Assembly: GCA_023213395.1 (NCBI GenBank)
Contig: CM041465.1
Location: 209,319,741-209,383,740 of the forward strand
DNA length: 64,000 nucleotides
Origin: Cycas panzhihuaensis
Lineage: Eukaryota; Cycadophyta
Reading direction: 5' to 3'
Shown: one piece after another, positions 40,769 through 52,033 of the stretch
Numbering within the stretch: position 1 is the first letter of the stretch
Layout of the letters: every line of letters starts with the position of its first letter
Program-made: the position numbers and the translations under genes
Notes under the pieces: model-generated
Databases searched by the model: none
What the model was told of the DNA's origin: nothing
What the model saw: the letters and a program-made list of their open reading frames with translations, nothing else

Positions 40769-43413
40769 CAAATATGGTGGATGGTCTTCCTAAAATGTCT
40801 TTTGAATCCTTTGCAAAAGTTATATGATGGACAAACAACATCTAGTTCCTTTTCCAAAAAAGCACATGAAGAGCACATAAAAAACTAGAACTAGTCCATA
40901 CTAATTTATGTGGGCCAATAACGCCAAACTCAATAAATGGAGCAAATTATTTTCTCACCTTCATTGATGATTTCTCCAAAAGAACATGCGTCTATTTTCT
41001 TTTCAATAAATTAGAAGCTTTAGATTACTTCAAAGAGTTCAAGGTACAAGTTGAATTGGAAAGTGAATGCAAATAAAAAATTCTCCGATCTGACAGAGAA
41101 GGAGAATACATTTCAAACAGCTTTTGTCACTTTTGTAAAATAAATCGGATACAAAAACAAGTACTCCATATATGCCACAATCAAATGGTGTAACTGAACA
41201 TATGAACAGGACAATAATGGAAACAACACAAAGCATGATAAGCGAAAAGGCAATAACAAAAACATATTCGATTAAAGCAATCAACAGAGCAGTATACCTC
41301 ATCAACAAGAGTCCTACATAAGCTTTGGACAAGGTAACTCCTAAAAAAGCTTGGACTAGGAGAAAACCAAATGTAAGTCACCTTAAAATCTTTGGTAGTA
41401 AAGCTTGTGTTCACATTCCAGACAAGAAAAGAGCTAAGCTAGATGATAGAAGCATTGAATGTATTATGATTGGGTATAGTAACAAATCTAAAGCATATAG
41501 ATGTATACATTCAAAAACAAATAGGATCTATTTTAGTAGAGATGTGATTTTTGATAAACAGATAAATCACAAAGAAAAGATAGTACATAAACAGATTGAA
41601 AGAGATAGACAAGTACATGTGTCAGTTGGAAAAATCTCTGAAGTCACTGCTGCAGAAAAAGATACATTAGATAATGAACTTAAGGGAAAAAATGAGCAAA
41701 GCATCCCAGAACAAAATCAACTAATTATGTCTAAAGAAAAGCAAAACTTTTCTAAAGAAGAACAAAACTCTTCTAAAAAAAATAGTGATGAAACACCAAA
41801 AAAGTTATCTAAGTGGTATATCAAAACTCTTGAATAATCAAGAGGTAATGTATTTGAACAAAGAACTATATCACAAAGACACCAAAGTTTAATATGCTTT
41901 GTTGAACCACAAATTATTCAAGAGCATGTGAACATCCAGAATGGCAGGAAGCCATGGATGCAGAAATCAATGCCATCATGATGAATAAGACATGGGCATT
42001 AGTGGATGCTCCCATAGGCAAACCCATTATTGGTTGCAAATGGGTATACAAAAGAAAAGAAAAACTCGATGGTATGATTGAAAAATACAAGACAAGACCA
42101 GTAACAAAAGGTTATACTCAAATAGAAGGTATTGATTATGAGGAAACCTTTTCACCAATAACCAAATTAATTACTCTACGAACAATCAGAGCTATGGCAA
42201 CACAAATCAAATAGAACATCATACAACTTGATGTCAAAAGTACCTTCATGAATGATGATTTGATTGAGGAAGTGCACATGCAACAACCAATAGGTTATAT
42301 GAAAAAGAGTGAAGAATATTTTGTGTGCAAACTTTAAAAGACCCTATATGGACTAAAACGGGCAACCAGAGCATGGTCTGCAAAGTTAGATCAACATCTA
42401 TGACAAACAGGTTTTTGCAGATGTGACTCAGACCCTAGTCTTTATATTAAAACAAATAAAGACAATCTAATAACTATCATCATAGTTTATGTAGATGACA
42501 TGATAGTTACAGGAAATGATAATAATATAATCTATAAAATGACAGATATGGATCTGCTTCACTATTATCTTGGCATTGAAGTCAGTCAATAAAAAGATTC
42601 TATTTTCATATCCTAGGCAAAATATACCAAAAAACTTCTTCAAAAATTCAGAATGGAGGATTGTAATAGTTGTGCTACTCCAATAAAAATTGGGTGCATT
42701 ATGAATGTCGATGATGATGGACAACTAATGGATGGAACATTGTACAGACAGTTAATAGGTAGTCTTATCTACCTCATAGATACAAGGCTAGATATTTCAT
42801 ACTAAGTTGAAGTTGTCTCTAGATATATGTAGCATCCAAAATTGTCTCATTAGAATGTTACTAAAAGAATTCTCAAATACATTAAAGGAACCCAAACAAT
42901 GGATCTTAACTATACTCAAACTTCAAATCTTTAGTTAGTTAGCTATAGTGACTCAAATTAGGTTGGAGACAAACAAAAAGTTAAGTCCACCACAGGATAC
43001 TACTTCTCACTTGGATCTATAGTTATATCTTGGAGTAGCAAGAAATAGTCCACATTAGCCTTGTCATCCACTGAAACAAAATACAAGGCAATTGTCAATG
43101 CCACATGTGAAGAAGTATGGATTAAACAACTACTTAAAAACTTAAAACAAGAACAAGGCCAGTCCACCTCCATTTTTTATAATAACTAGAGTGTTATCAA
43201 ACTAACAAAGAATCCAGTGTTCGTGCTAAAACAAAACACATTGAGGTTCACCATCGTTTCATTAGAGAAAAAAAAAAAACTAAAAAGATAGATATGTTAT
43301 ACTGTAGCAGTGAAGAACAACTTGTTGATATTCTCACAAAACTATTTCCAAAATTTTAATATCTCAAGCATCTTCTTGGTGTTGACGACAAAAGATAAAT
43401 CATTAAGAGAGAG
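40764..43413 (+). pseudogene. Copia F: integrase, RT and RNase H (right part)
   Basis: Resumes the pre-integrase domain (MVDGLPKMSFESF). Integrase: HTNLCGP (first Asp changed to Asn), RSDREGEY (second Asp present), a frameshift in the Glu segment. 41325-41837: WTRRKPNVSHLKIFGSKACV, ECIMIGYSNKSKAY, RDVIFDKQ. RT: NKTWALVDAPIGKPIIGCKW, YEETFSP, VYVDDMIVTG with YVDD at 42488-42499, LLHYYLGIEV. RNase H: IDTRLDISY, VTKRILKYIKGT, STTGYYFSLGSIVISW, LSSTETKYKAIV. Stops often replace Gln or Trp (TAG for CAG or TGG). It ends with a purine tract at about 43401-43413. Confidence 0.85.
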
Positions 43414-43603
43414 TGTCAGAAAAATAATGTTCTATCTTTTGTATTCTAAAGTTTTCTAAAGTTAATTTGAGGATTATGTGTCCAACCCCTCTTTAATGTG
43501 TCACTTACACTTGGCCTACATGCACTAACCTTTCTATGTATACATGATATATTTATACGAGAATTTCTCTCTCCTTATTAATGCATTGAAACATTGTCTT
43601 CAT
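43414..43603 (+). repeat. 3' LTR of F (end approximate)
   Basis: Starts TGTCAGAAAAATAATGTTC after CATTAAGAGAGAG. The start resembles other LTRs here (TAATGTT.TATC). The 5' copy is missing, so the end at ..GTCTTCA is a guess. Confidence 0.5.
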
Positions 43604-43882
43604 AGATTCTTGTTCTAATAGTGTTTGAGCTTAATTACAATTCATAATACTATTAAAGATATTTAAATAGTTAATCTCTCAAACCATGACTTCAAATTTT
43701 ACCAAACATTGGCTAGTTTCTTTGATATATGAATTGGTTGTTCTATAAGCTTTGTTGCCATATAGTCCAATTTTTCACTAATCATAAAGGACTCATTTTA
43801 GACAATAAAGCCAATGTTATTGGATGCTATAAGGTCAATTTATACTGACAAGATGATTAGAGATAATAGAGGTCTTCCATAT
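43604..43882. other. Short unassigned stretch between F and L
   Basis: I see no coding or repeat structure in it. Confidence 0.3.
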
Positions 43883-44215
43883 TGTTAGGTGTAATGTTTA
43901 ATGTTGAGTTATATTAAGGTGTCCTCTAACTCTCTCATGTAGTATTAAATTGTGTCATTAACGTGTGTGCATGTGCACGTCTATGTATCATCCTAGTGGT
44001 GAATAGAAGGGTTCTCATATGTGATTGGACAATCGTGAGGTGACTATGACCTATAAGTATGTATTCATACTTAATATAGTAATTGGATCTAATCATTTCC
44101 CATAAGTTTTATTGTCTTATGTGTTTGTCCATGCTTCATTCTATGATTCATTTATTATTTACATTTTTATCATCTCAAGTTGTTTTCACATTGTGCTATA
44201 ATGCTATATTCTACA
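43883..44215 (+). repeat. First LTR of L
   Basis: 333 bp, TGTTAGG to ..TATTCTACA. Confidence 0.85.
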
Positions 44216-44226
44216 TGGTATCAGAA
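44216..44226 (+). other. Primer-binding site of L
   Basis: TGGTATCAGAA, one change from TGGTATCAGAG, directly after the LTR. Confidence 0.75.
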
Positions 44227-46298
44227 TTGAAGGTATGATTTTGTGAAGGTACAAGAAAAAGCCAATTGAACCAGGAACTAGTTGGGTTTAGTGCCAAAAG
44301 TGACTAAATTATTTGGGGCATGTTGATATTGAGATGAAGCTCAAATTAATGTTGAGAATGTTTTATTGATGAGTATTTTGTGGACATTTTTTAGTTTGCA
44401 TGTGACTACCCAAGTTCGAGCATGCATGTGTTAGAATGGAGTCCATAGATTGAAGGAGGTATTAAGAGGTTTGTGTGAGACTTGCCATCCCACAGAAACC
44501 CCAATTGATGAAGGTAATCTTAGTTTATTTTGGAAGCACGTGCCTGTATCCCAGTGGGGATTTGCTTGCTCCAACTATAAGCCATGCAATTTTTTGGATT
44601 AAATACTAGTTTATATCTATTTTATTCACTATTATTGAGGAATTGTGAGGAGAAAATCAAAATTATGACAGATTAATTAGCATATGAAATCAGATTTATG
44701 GAGGTTTGCAAGGTAATTTTGCTAGTGTGATGAGTAGCAGTGAAATCATGAATTCTACTGAAAGTTTTTACAAGGCATCAAACTCTCTACAGTAACAAAT
44801 CTATTAAAATTAGCATTGTGAAGTTGTTTGTTCACAAATTTGGTGAGTTTTGTTGGTAATTTGTTTGTTGGGTGGATTTGAAGAATGTTGCACATTACAG
44901 TTGCAAGTGTTAACAAATCTATGGCATGAAAAAATTTGTTGAGCGGACTGGCTCCTTGGGTGGCTCGTTAGGCTTGTGTTGAGTATCTTTTTTGTGTGCC
45001 CATGTTGATGAGTCTTCTTGTTGACCCACATAGGATATCTACTGGCCACGGACAATCTTCATATCAAATTACAACATCCAAAAGCTTTGGATTCACTCAC
45101 AATGGCTCAAGGAAGTCGCATGGCTCAAGCGTAGGCTTGCACAACGAAGAATTGATAAATGACAATTGATTTTTGATAATCTAATGTTTTGAAACATTAT
45201 TAAATGAAATTCTATTTAATGTTTGTTAAAGTTTGCAAAGCCCGATGGGTGGTCACATGGATGGTACAATATGACCAAGAGCCAACACAAAAGGGCTAAA
45301 ATTTTTATTTTTGACCTTTTTTCACCAAAAAAAAGTACATGTACTCGCGATAGTGTTGATATCTCCCTCACATGGTATCAGAATTGAGTTTTGTTAGATG
45401 TGTTGAAATCTACGTTCAAAGTCTATTTCAATAACTAGTCACACGATACAATTTAAATTTGATTTAATGGAGATTTTATTTTTTGAAGTTGAACAAGTCA
45501 AATTTGACATATTTTATAAGTTGATTTTTTAGAAAAATGAAGGCACATTTCATTATTTTCTTATTACTTAAGGGTTCTTGGATGCATCATTAATGGTTAT
45601 GACCTCATTTTGAAAGGAAATTTGATAGGAAAAAAATAAAATGGCTCCATTTATTCATTTTTTGCTCATTTCAACTCATGAGAACCCATTTATTGTTAAA
45701 AATGAAAGAGAAATTTGATAAATATTTGTTCTTTGAAAATGGAAGTCACATCTTATGTTTATGTCAATTGTTGATCCTCTTAAGTCATATGGTGGCTATA
45801 CATAGAGGCATGTGTAAACCCATAGAGGATGTTAGCAAGTTTGGAGAGACCAATTTTTGGAGGCTTCAATATGTTGTTATTGAGGTTGTTTCTGAAAATA
45901 GGGTTGATCACGGGACTCAAGGGACCACTTAGTGGAGGTTTCAGTAAATGAAGTTGCTATCAGGCACTCAACTCATTTCGCTGGCTAGCTAGTACAACCT
46001 ATTCCCAAAATGGTTGACAGATGTTGGCAAAACCATGTAACTGAAAGAGTTTCCTATAAAACTGATGATTGCAACGGCTAGTTACCTATGCAGTCTAGTA
46101 GATGGAGCTTTTTTTATACAGACATTAGCAAAAAATTGATTGTTTTTAGTAGCTTAAAGATACAACTTGTACAAGTTAAAGATCTTCTCCATTTGATCTA
46201 ACATACTCGAAGGAGGCAATTGTAATGTTTGTCTTAATGAAAATTTTAAGACAAAGGGTATAGTGTGTTTTGATGTGATACTAAACATTATAAAGAGG
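44227..46298. other. Interior of L, no gene recognised
   Basis: Plus-strand frames are short; the longest, 45678-45932 (84 codons), has no recognisable motif. A second TGGTATCAGAATTGAG-like sequence occurs near 45374. The interior may be scrambled or unrelated to any autonomous partner. Confidence 0.5.
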
Positions 46299-46634
46299 TG
46301 TTAGGTGTAATGTTTAATGTTGAGTTATATTAAGGTGTCCCCCAACTCTCTCATGTAATATTAAATTGTCATTAAGGTGTGTGCATGTACACACGTGTCG
46401 ATATATCATCCTAGTGGTAAACATAAGGGTTCCCATATGTGATTGGGCAATCATGAGGTCACTATATACTATAAATATGTATTCATACTTAATACAATAA
46501 TTGGATCTAATCATTTCCCACAAGTTTTCTTGTCTTATGTGGTTGTACATGGTTCATTCTTTGATTCATTTATTGTTTACATCTTTAATCACCTCATGTT
46601 GTTTTCACATTATGCTATAATGCTATATTCTACA
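46299..46634 (+). repeat. Second LTR of L, followed by a primer site
   Basis: 336 bp, preceded by a purine tract and followed by TGGTATCAGAGTTG (46635-46648). A terminal 3' LTR should not have a primer site after it, so this LTR may be shared with a further, truncated copy to the right. Confidence 0.8.
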
Positions 46635-48961
46635 TGGTATCAGAGTTGTTCTATACTTACATCTTTTTCGACACTTACTGTGTGTGATTCCTTTCTCATT
46701 CACACTTCACTCAGACATACATCAATCACATTAATAGCACACAATACACAATCAGCGCTAGAGTTATATTCATTGGGATCCTTGCAGCAAGGATTTTCAT
46801 GCATTGCATGGTGCATACCCAATCCCACTATCGTATGATCTTTGTTGGGTCATTGCCTATGTGCGGCTACGTTAAAATTGGTACACCCTACAATATTGGC
46901 ATAATCACAACACATCACCAATAAAGGATAAAATACCTAAGTCCTAGCATAACCTTAGTAGATGACGAGAAAAGATGCAAATACCTTTTTTTCTCCAGGA
47001 GTCATATTCGTTAGGGTTACAGCACTCTATTTGATAATTAACTAATGCTAAATTACATTCCAGGCCTAACTGCAACCTTGAAATAATGGTGTCCAGCCTT
47101 AATAAATGCTGTACACCTCTGATTAATGGTTTACATACTTGTACAGCTGTTGATTTCTTTTGTATGACTAACGTTGACTATATTCATTGACCGAGCGTTG
47201 ATTGGATATTGACCATATCCAGATAGACTTGGAGTTGGCCAACTTTGACCACACCTGCAATGACTGTCTATGACCAACTTTGACTGCTTTTGCACACATT
47301 TGTACTCTAATTAGTGTTATATTTATTGTCCTTACTCCTCTAATACATTTTGTAGGGCCATCAAAGTTTTTTTGTGCCTGTTCTACAGGTGCTTCTTCCT
47401 CTTTTATGTTGTATGGACTGCAAATAAAAAGAGTCCTTTTCTTTTTTGGGTCTACAAAGAGTAAGAAACATTCTATCTCTAGGGAATAGATATACACTAC
47501 CGTCCTTGTGCCTGCTGTACAGCTACTTATTCCTCCTCTTTTCTGTTGCACAGACTACAAATTTAAAATGTCATTCCTACCCAGCACAACTCCCTCACTG
47601 GGTCTACAAAGAACAAGAAACTTTCCATCTCTGAGTAGAAATACACTTGTGCCTTTTCATCATGAGTGCTTCCATTCCATGGTGGAGATGAAGATCTTGA
47701 AGAAACCAACTAGACCAAATAAATATTAAATCATACTATTTTGATCAAAAACTGTGTTGATTTGAAGCTAAATTACAAAATTCGAGCATTGAAGCCACAC
47801 CAAATGTTAATTTCAATGATGGAAGTTTAAGGTCAGACTAATAATTATTGAAATATACAAACTCCTTCCAAGTGCTGTCAAATTGGCAGCACCTATTCGA
47901 AAATAATGGTTCTCTCTTGCACCTTTTGTACAACATAATTCGTTTTCCTTTTCAAAATTTTCTTACTTCTTGTAAACTAGCACTGATGTTCCCTTTTCCT
48001 GTGTTAGAGGTAAGCCAGAGAAACTATAGACTGTGATGTCTGGTCTCTAAACATGTCATGAAATTTTCATTTGGCAAGCTACTGCTTTCAGACAAAGTAT
48101 ACAAAACTTGACATGTTTATGTCTTGAATGGTTCAATTTTCAAGGATAGCACCTCTCCCACAGGGTAATTTGGATCTCCATGCTAAAGAATGAAGAAATG
48201 AGCTACATTTTCCCAGATCCTCATAAATTGGGAATGCAGATTATAATATAAAGATCGCTCTGATAATAACACAAGAATGCAATCAAATTTTCAGATAAAA
48301 ATAAAATATCCAACAACTTACCAACACTGACATATTCTCGGATTGAAATGAACAATGAGCATTCTTCCTGGAGAATCATTTGAGAAGATTTTAGAAATTG
48401 CAATTTTTTGAAAAATACAATCCCATTTCATCTGTCCTAAAATTGAAGGATGGTGAATAGATGATTCTTCTGCACAATAAAACAAACAATCGATGCACAT
48501 AATCCCTTCACATAAAGTGAGCCAGAAAAAAATTCATTGTAAACAGGAGCCAATAGGGACCTGTCCTCAAAAACAAGGTAACAAAAGTTACAAATATTCA
48601 AATGTAAATGCTTGATGCCAGAGAAATTCTACCACATTTAGAAACCACTGTAACTTGCATCTGTGGTGGATGCCATATGCAGAGTCAATCTGTGGCAAGC
48701 ATAATTCTATATAAAATTTTGACTTTTCATGGAAGGCATTGCAGATCAAGGACATAAATTAAACCTTAGTCTGACTCAAAGTTTCAGAGATTTATCAGCA
48801 TTTCCCTATAGACTTCAGTTTACTAAAAACGATCATTCAATCTTAGTAGAAGTACATCACATCTATGATCATATGATAAGATTGGGACATAGATAAAGAA
48901 AACCTGAGCTAAGCAGATAAATCTTGGCCACACATGCACAGAAACTACTTGCATGTCACTT
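46635..48961. other. Unassigned region with primer-site start, repeat and TTGAC cluster
   Basis: It begins with TGGTATCAGAG after L's second LTR. 47168-47290 has five TTGAC[CT] motifs on the plus strand (W-box core). 47372-47646 is an imperfect tandem repeat. The rest has no recognised coding. The minus-strand frames of 60-127 codons here overlap the repeat or each other and look fortuitous. Confidence 0.35.
47372..47646. repeat. Imperfect tandem repeat, two units of about 134 and 141 bp
   Basis: Both units run from TTGTGCCTG.TCTACAG or TTGTGCCTGCTGTACAG through TTCCTC..TTTT.TGTTG, GACT.CAAAT and GGGTCTACAAAGA. A third unit may start at 47647 (TTGTGCC) but soon diverges. Confidence 0.75.
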
Positions 48962-49217
48962 TCAGCTTTTCCTTCCTGCTTTCCGGCTTTTCATAGAAAC
49001 AGCATTCATTGTTGATTGCTGTTTAGTTCTCACCTCCAACATTTTTTTAGTCCGAAGAAGTGCTTCTTGCTTTTGGCGATAACTGCGACTTCTTCGTTTG
49101 CTGCACCATAGTAAATCGTTAGTCAGAGAATAACCCATAGTGAAGGAAGAGACACATTCAACAAATAAAGGGTGCATGAGAAGTGTGTGATAGCGCAGAT
49201 GCAAGATCAAATCTTAC
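48962..49217 (-). other. Candidate last exon and intron of an unidentified host gene
   Basis: On the minus strand a basic C-terminus (SYRQKQEALLRTKKMLEVRT, then NAVSMKSRKAGRKS and TGA) lies at 48962-49100. It is preceded by a plausible intron: GTAAGA donor at 49217, CTAAC branch-like motif, GTGCAG acceptor at 49101-49103, about 117 bp. Low-complexity bias and the Lys/Arg/Gln pattern look more like a real protein end than its surroundings. I do not recognise the protein. The alternative frame through the same exon is also briefly open, so the call is weak. Confidence 0.25.
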
Positions 49218-50691
49218 AGAGCGAACCAAGGTCTTGGGAGCAAACAAAGATAATGTTGAATTCTCCTAGAAACTCTAATGTTAGCATGATGATCACAATT
49301 GTCAACAGCTCAGGTGTGACAGATTGGTCAATGTAGCTTTGGTCAACCGGATAAAGATACATCTCCATCCCTTAACAGCAAATCTGTCCAAGCCATTAAA
49401 GTCTACAAAACCTCTCAGCTGACAAAGAAAATGTGCAAAATCTTGGTAAAGGTGTTGTTTGCTTCCAAGAGACAGAAAACTGAAATAAGCAAGAGATTTA
49501 AGTGTCTCCTGTGTTTCTTTGGTCAGATAAAGGCTTGATCACTGGGCACATATTCATTAACATATTATCAGTAACCCTGGTGGGCATTCAAATGATGATC
49601 AGCACATAAATTAACACTTCAAGAGTGCAAGTTGTCCTATATCTTTTCCCATTATACCTCTAGGATACCAACTGCAAGTTTAAAAGTAAAATCATGGAAA
49701 ACAAAAAAAAAAAACAGACAACCCAATAAGTCCTACATGCACCAAGTAGCATGAAGCTTAGTGCCATTAAAAACATATATGTGAAGGAAATGTTATTGTA
49801 GTATGTTCTAGATACATAACTGGAAATCAAATTTAGTGATTAGACATAATTTAATGTTGTGAAAAGCACTGCTGCTTAAAGGTAAAAAAGGATTGTATTT
49901 TGTTTGTCTGCTTCTATATTTGAGAGCTTTTGTGTATAGCAACTATTAATGATCAAAGGCTCACCCAACAACCTCATCTCACACAAAAGGGCACCTCTTC
50001 TTCAGTTGTCTCTTTAAAGCAAGACTAAATCTTCTTCCCATTGTCCTATTGGACTTTAACAGCAGTATTGGTATATCCCTATGCAGTTAGCATCCTTTAG
50101 GCAGCAGTGTGTGCTGTGTTGATGGTATTTTAATGGCAGCATCCACACTTTTCTCTCAGCTCTGCTAGCGCCCTTTTGACTGAAGAAGCTGCAGTTCTTT
50201 CCGTTGTAGATACCTCTTGACCACAACACTGATGCCATTCCTGCAGCTAACTAAACACTCTTGTAGGGGCACTCTTTTAAAAGGTTTCTCGACAGACAAC
50301 AACTTTGATTCTGTTGTTTATTGGCACAACGCTCAAGGAGATTAAAAAGTTCACATCACATACCAACAATTATTCAAGAAGCATTGAGGTGGTGGCTTTC
50401 TGATATGGAATTGGTGGTGTATAATCAACCTTCATGGCAGCTAGGTAGTCTCAGTGGCATATTAGATGTGTCCTACCCGCGAAGATGTAGATACAGTCAC
50501 ACCAGTTGAAATTATAAAGAGAGGAGAGCATGGACCAAGGGATCTCTCAACTAATCCCAGTTGCCTGCTCTCATTTGCTCAATTTCCCATAACACGTTTA
50601 GCAGAATAATTGACAGGGATAGAAAGCACACAGTAATTTGGGCTTGGGCACAAGACTATGAGTCTGTTGTGAACAAAAAAGACAAACGTGA
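49218..50691. other. Unassigned, non-repetitive looking region
   Basis: I find no retroelement motif, no RNA gene and no long frame. It could contain upstream exons or introns of the candidate minus-strand gene, or just old intergenic sequence. Confidence 0.3.
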
Positions 50692-51038
50692 TGTAGAATC
50701 CTAACCAGAAAATTGATTAATTCTCGAATTAGAACCGATCACAGTTTTCAATGATTTCTTTTACTTACCTGGAATATTAGAAAAGTAATTTTCATTCTAA
50801 TTGTACATATCCTTCAATTTTCTGTACTTTAGATATCATTCTATCACTCTAGTATAGATATTCTTGAGTTCACCATTATAGACCTCAGTTAGCTCTATTA
50901 GTAAGTCCCGCATGATGGACAACTGTCACTCATGCACATTAGCATCTATTGTATATATACAAGACATACTTTGTGTAATAACAGGCAAGGTGAATTATTC
51001 CATTCATTGTGGCATTTGAATGATTCTGAAATTCTACA
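50692..51038 (+). repeat. 5' LTR of M
   Basis: 347 bp with 8-bp terminal inverted repeats TGTAGAAT..ATTCTACA and a primer site directly after. No second copy is present to confirm it, but the inverted ends and primer site are strong cues. Confidence 0.7.
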
Positions 51039-51050
51039 TGGTATCAGAGC
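51039..51050 (+). other. Primer-binding site of M
   Basis: TGGTATCAGAGC, perfect initiator-Met type, directly after the LTR. Confidence 0.85.
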
Positions 51051-52033
51051 CCACGGTGTAAGGGCAACTTCTCTTGAAGGGACCAATCTGGAGGATTGGC
51101 TTCGAGAAGGCAAAACTGCCTGCATGTGCCAAGACATGGAACGGCCACGTGTCAAGATGAGCGAGGTATGGAACATCCACACATCCCAAGATGAACTGCT
51201 ATTATTTCCTATAACAAACAGTTCTCCCTCAAACGTCAACAATCAAGAGTCATTTGACACATACTTCAGAAGGGTTGGTGAGTTGATTGTCTTTGAAATC
51301 AACATATCTAGAGATCGAAAAAGCATTGCAGGAACCAATTTTTTTAAGAAAAGGCAGCTAAGAGTATTTGCATGTCTCAAGGATGAAATCTCCAGTTGCA
51401 CTGATCATTTCCAAATCTCATATCTGTAAGTCAAAGAGCCATTTTAAAAAGACAGCTGACTGGGCAGTGTTTGCAAAATCCAAATCTGTGTAGGAAAACC
51501 CTGAAATTTGCTTGTAGCAGATAATTACCCTGCAGGGAAATAGAACTTTGGAGGCCACATCCTGAAGCAGAGGTAAGTTGCCTTGCTGGAAATAGATCAT
51601 GGGAGACTGCATCCTGATCAGACCTGCTAGAGGAAGGTATGGTCCTAAGCACTTTGTGAAGAAACTCTCAGCAGTCACTTCGACAAGCTGAAATTGCTGA
51701 GAGAAATATCAGAACTTGTTGAGTACAGCATCAGATGAGGTCTGCATACCCTGACTGTATTCCAGATGTTGCAAAAAGCATGCAAACTGAGTCATTTACC
51801 AAATAGAAATTAGTTTTTTTTAATCAGCATTCCTCTCTCAAGACCTCTGATACGTTCTGTTTAAAAAAAAACTGCCTCTGCAAAGGATAGAATCGTAAGG
51901 GGGAAATAAAATCATAATTTTTTTTGGCGAGGGAAGGACCTTTTTTTCAGCCTTCCAGAAGTCCTTGGTTTTTTCTGTGGTGTGAGTCTTTATTTTTCAA
52001 GTTTCCCTTTGCTCTTTAGCATTTATTATAGAA
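51051..52033 (+). other. Leader of M
   Basis: About 1 kb without recognised coding. A 165-codon frame (50932-51429) crosses the LTR-leader boundary and the primer site, so I treat it as fortuitous. Confidence 0.5.

Larger units (their letters stand above)
11245..43603 (+). mobile_element. Copia element F, outermost host of the nest (split)
   Basis: F is present as two pieces, 11245-11607 and 40764 to about 43603, with everything between inserted. The left piece ends inside the pre-integrase zinc finger. The right piece takes up the same domain, and the reading frame continues across the junction if the insertion and one target copy are removed. The 5' LTR, gag and most of protease are absent: F begins abruptly at 11245 against reverse element G. 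The 3' end has a polypurine-like AAGAGAGAG and a 3' LTR at 43414. Confidence 0.7.
43883..46634 (+). mobile_element. Short LTR element L without recognisable genes, 2752 bp
   Basis: LTRs at 43883-44215 and 46299-46634 share TGTTAGGTGTAATGTTTAATG and most of their length (by eye roughly 88-90%). A primer site follows the first and a purine tract (AAACATTATAAAGAGG) precedes the second. The 2.08-kb interior has no pol or gag motif. The flanking bases (CATAT left, TGGTA right) do not form a target duplication, and a primer-site sequence follows the second LTR as well. It is a non-autonomous element, related by LTR start to B. Confidence 0.8.

Noticed and set aside
46443-46838. 131-codon plus-strand frame
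   Set aside because: It begins inside L's second LTR and crosses its end and the primer site; LTR shadow.
47168-47551. 127-codon minus-strand frame
   Set aside because: It runs through the imperfect tandem repeat and the TTGAC cluster; no motif, and the second repeat unit does not keep the frame.
50932-51429. 165-codon plus-strand open frame
   Set aside because: It starts in M's 5' LTR and runs across the primer-binding site into the leader; no motif and no sense as a retroelement or host protein.
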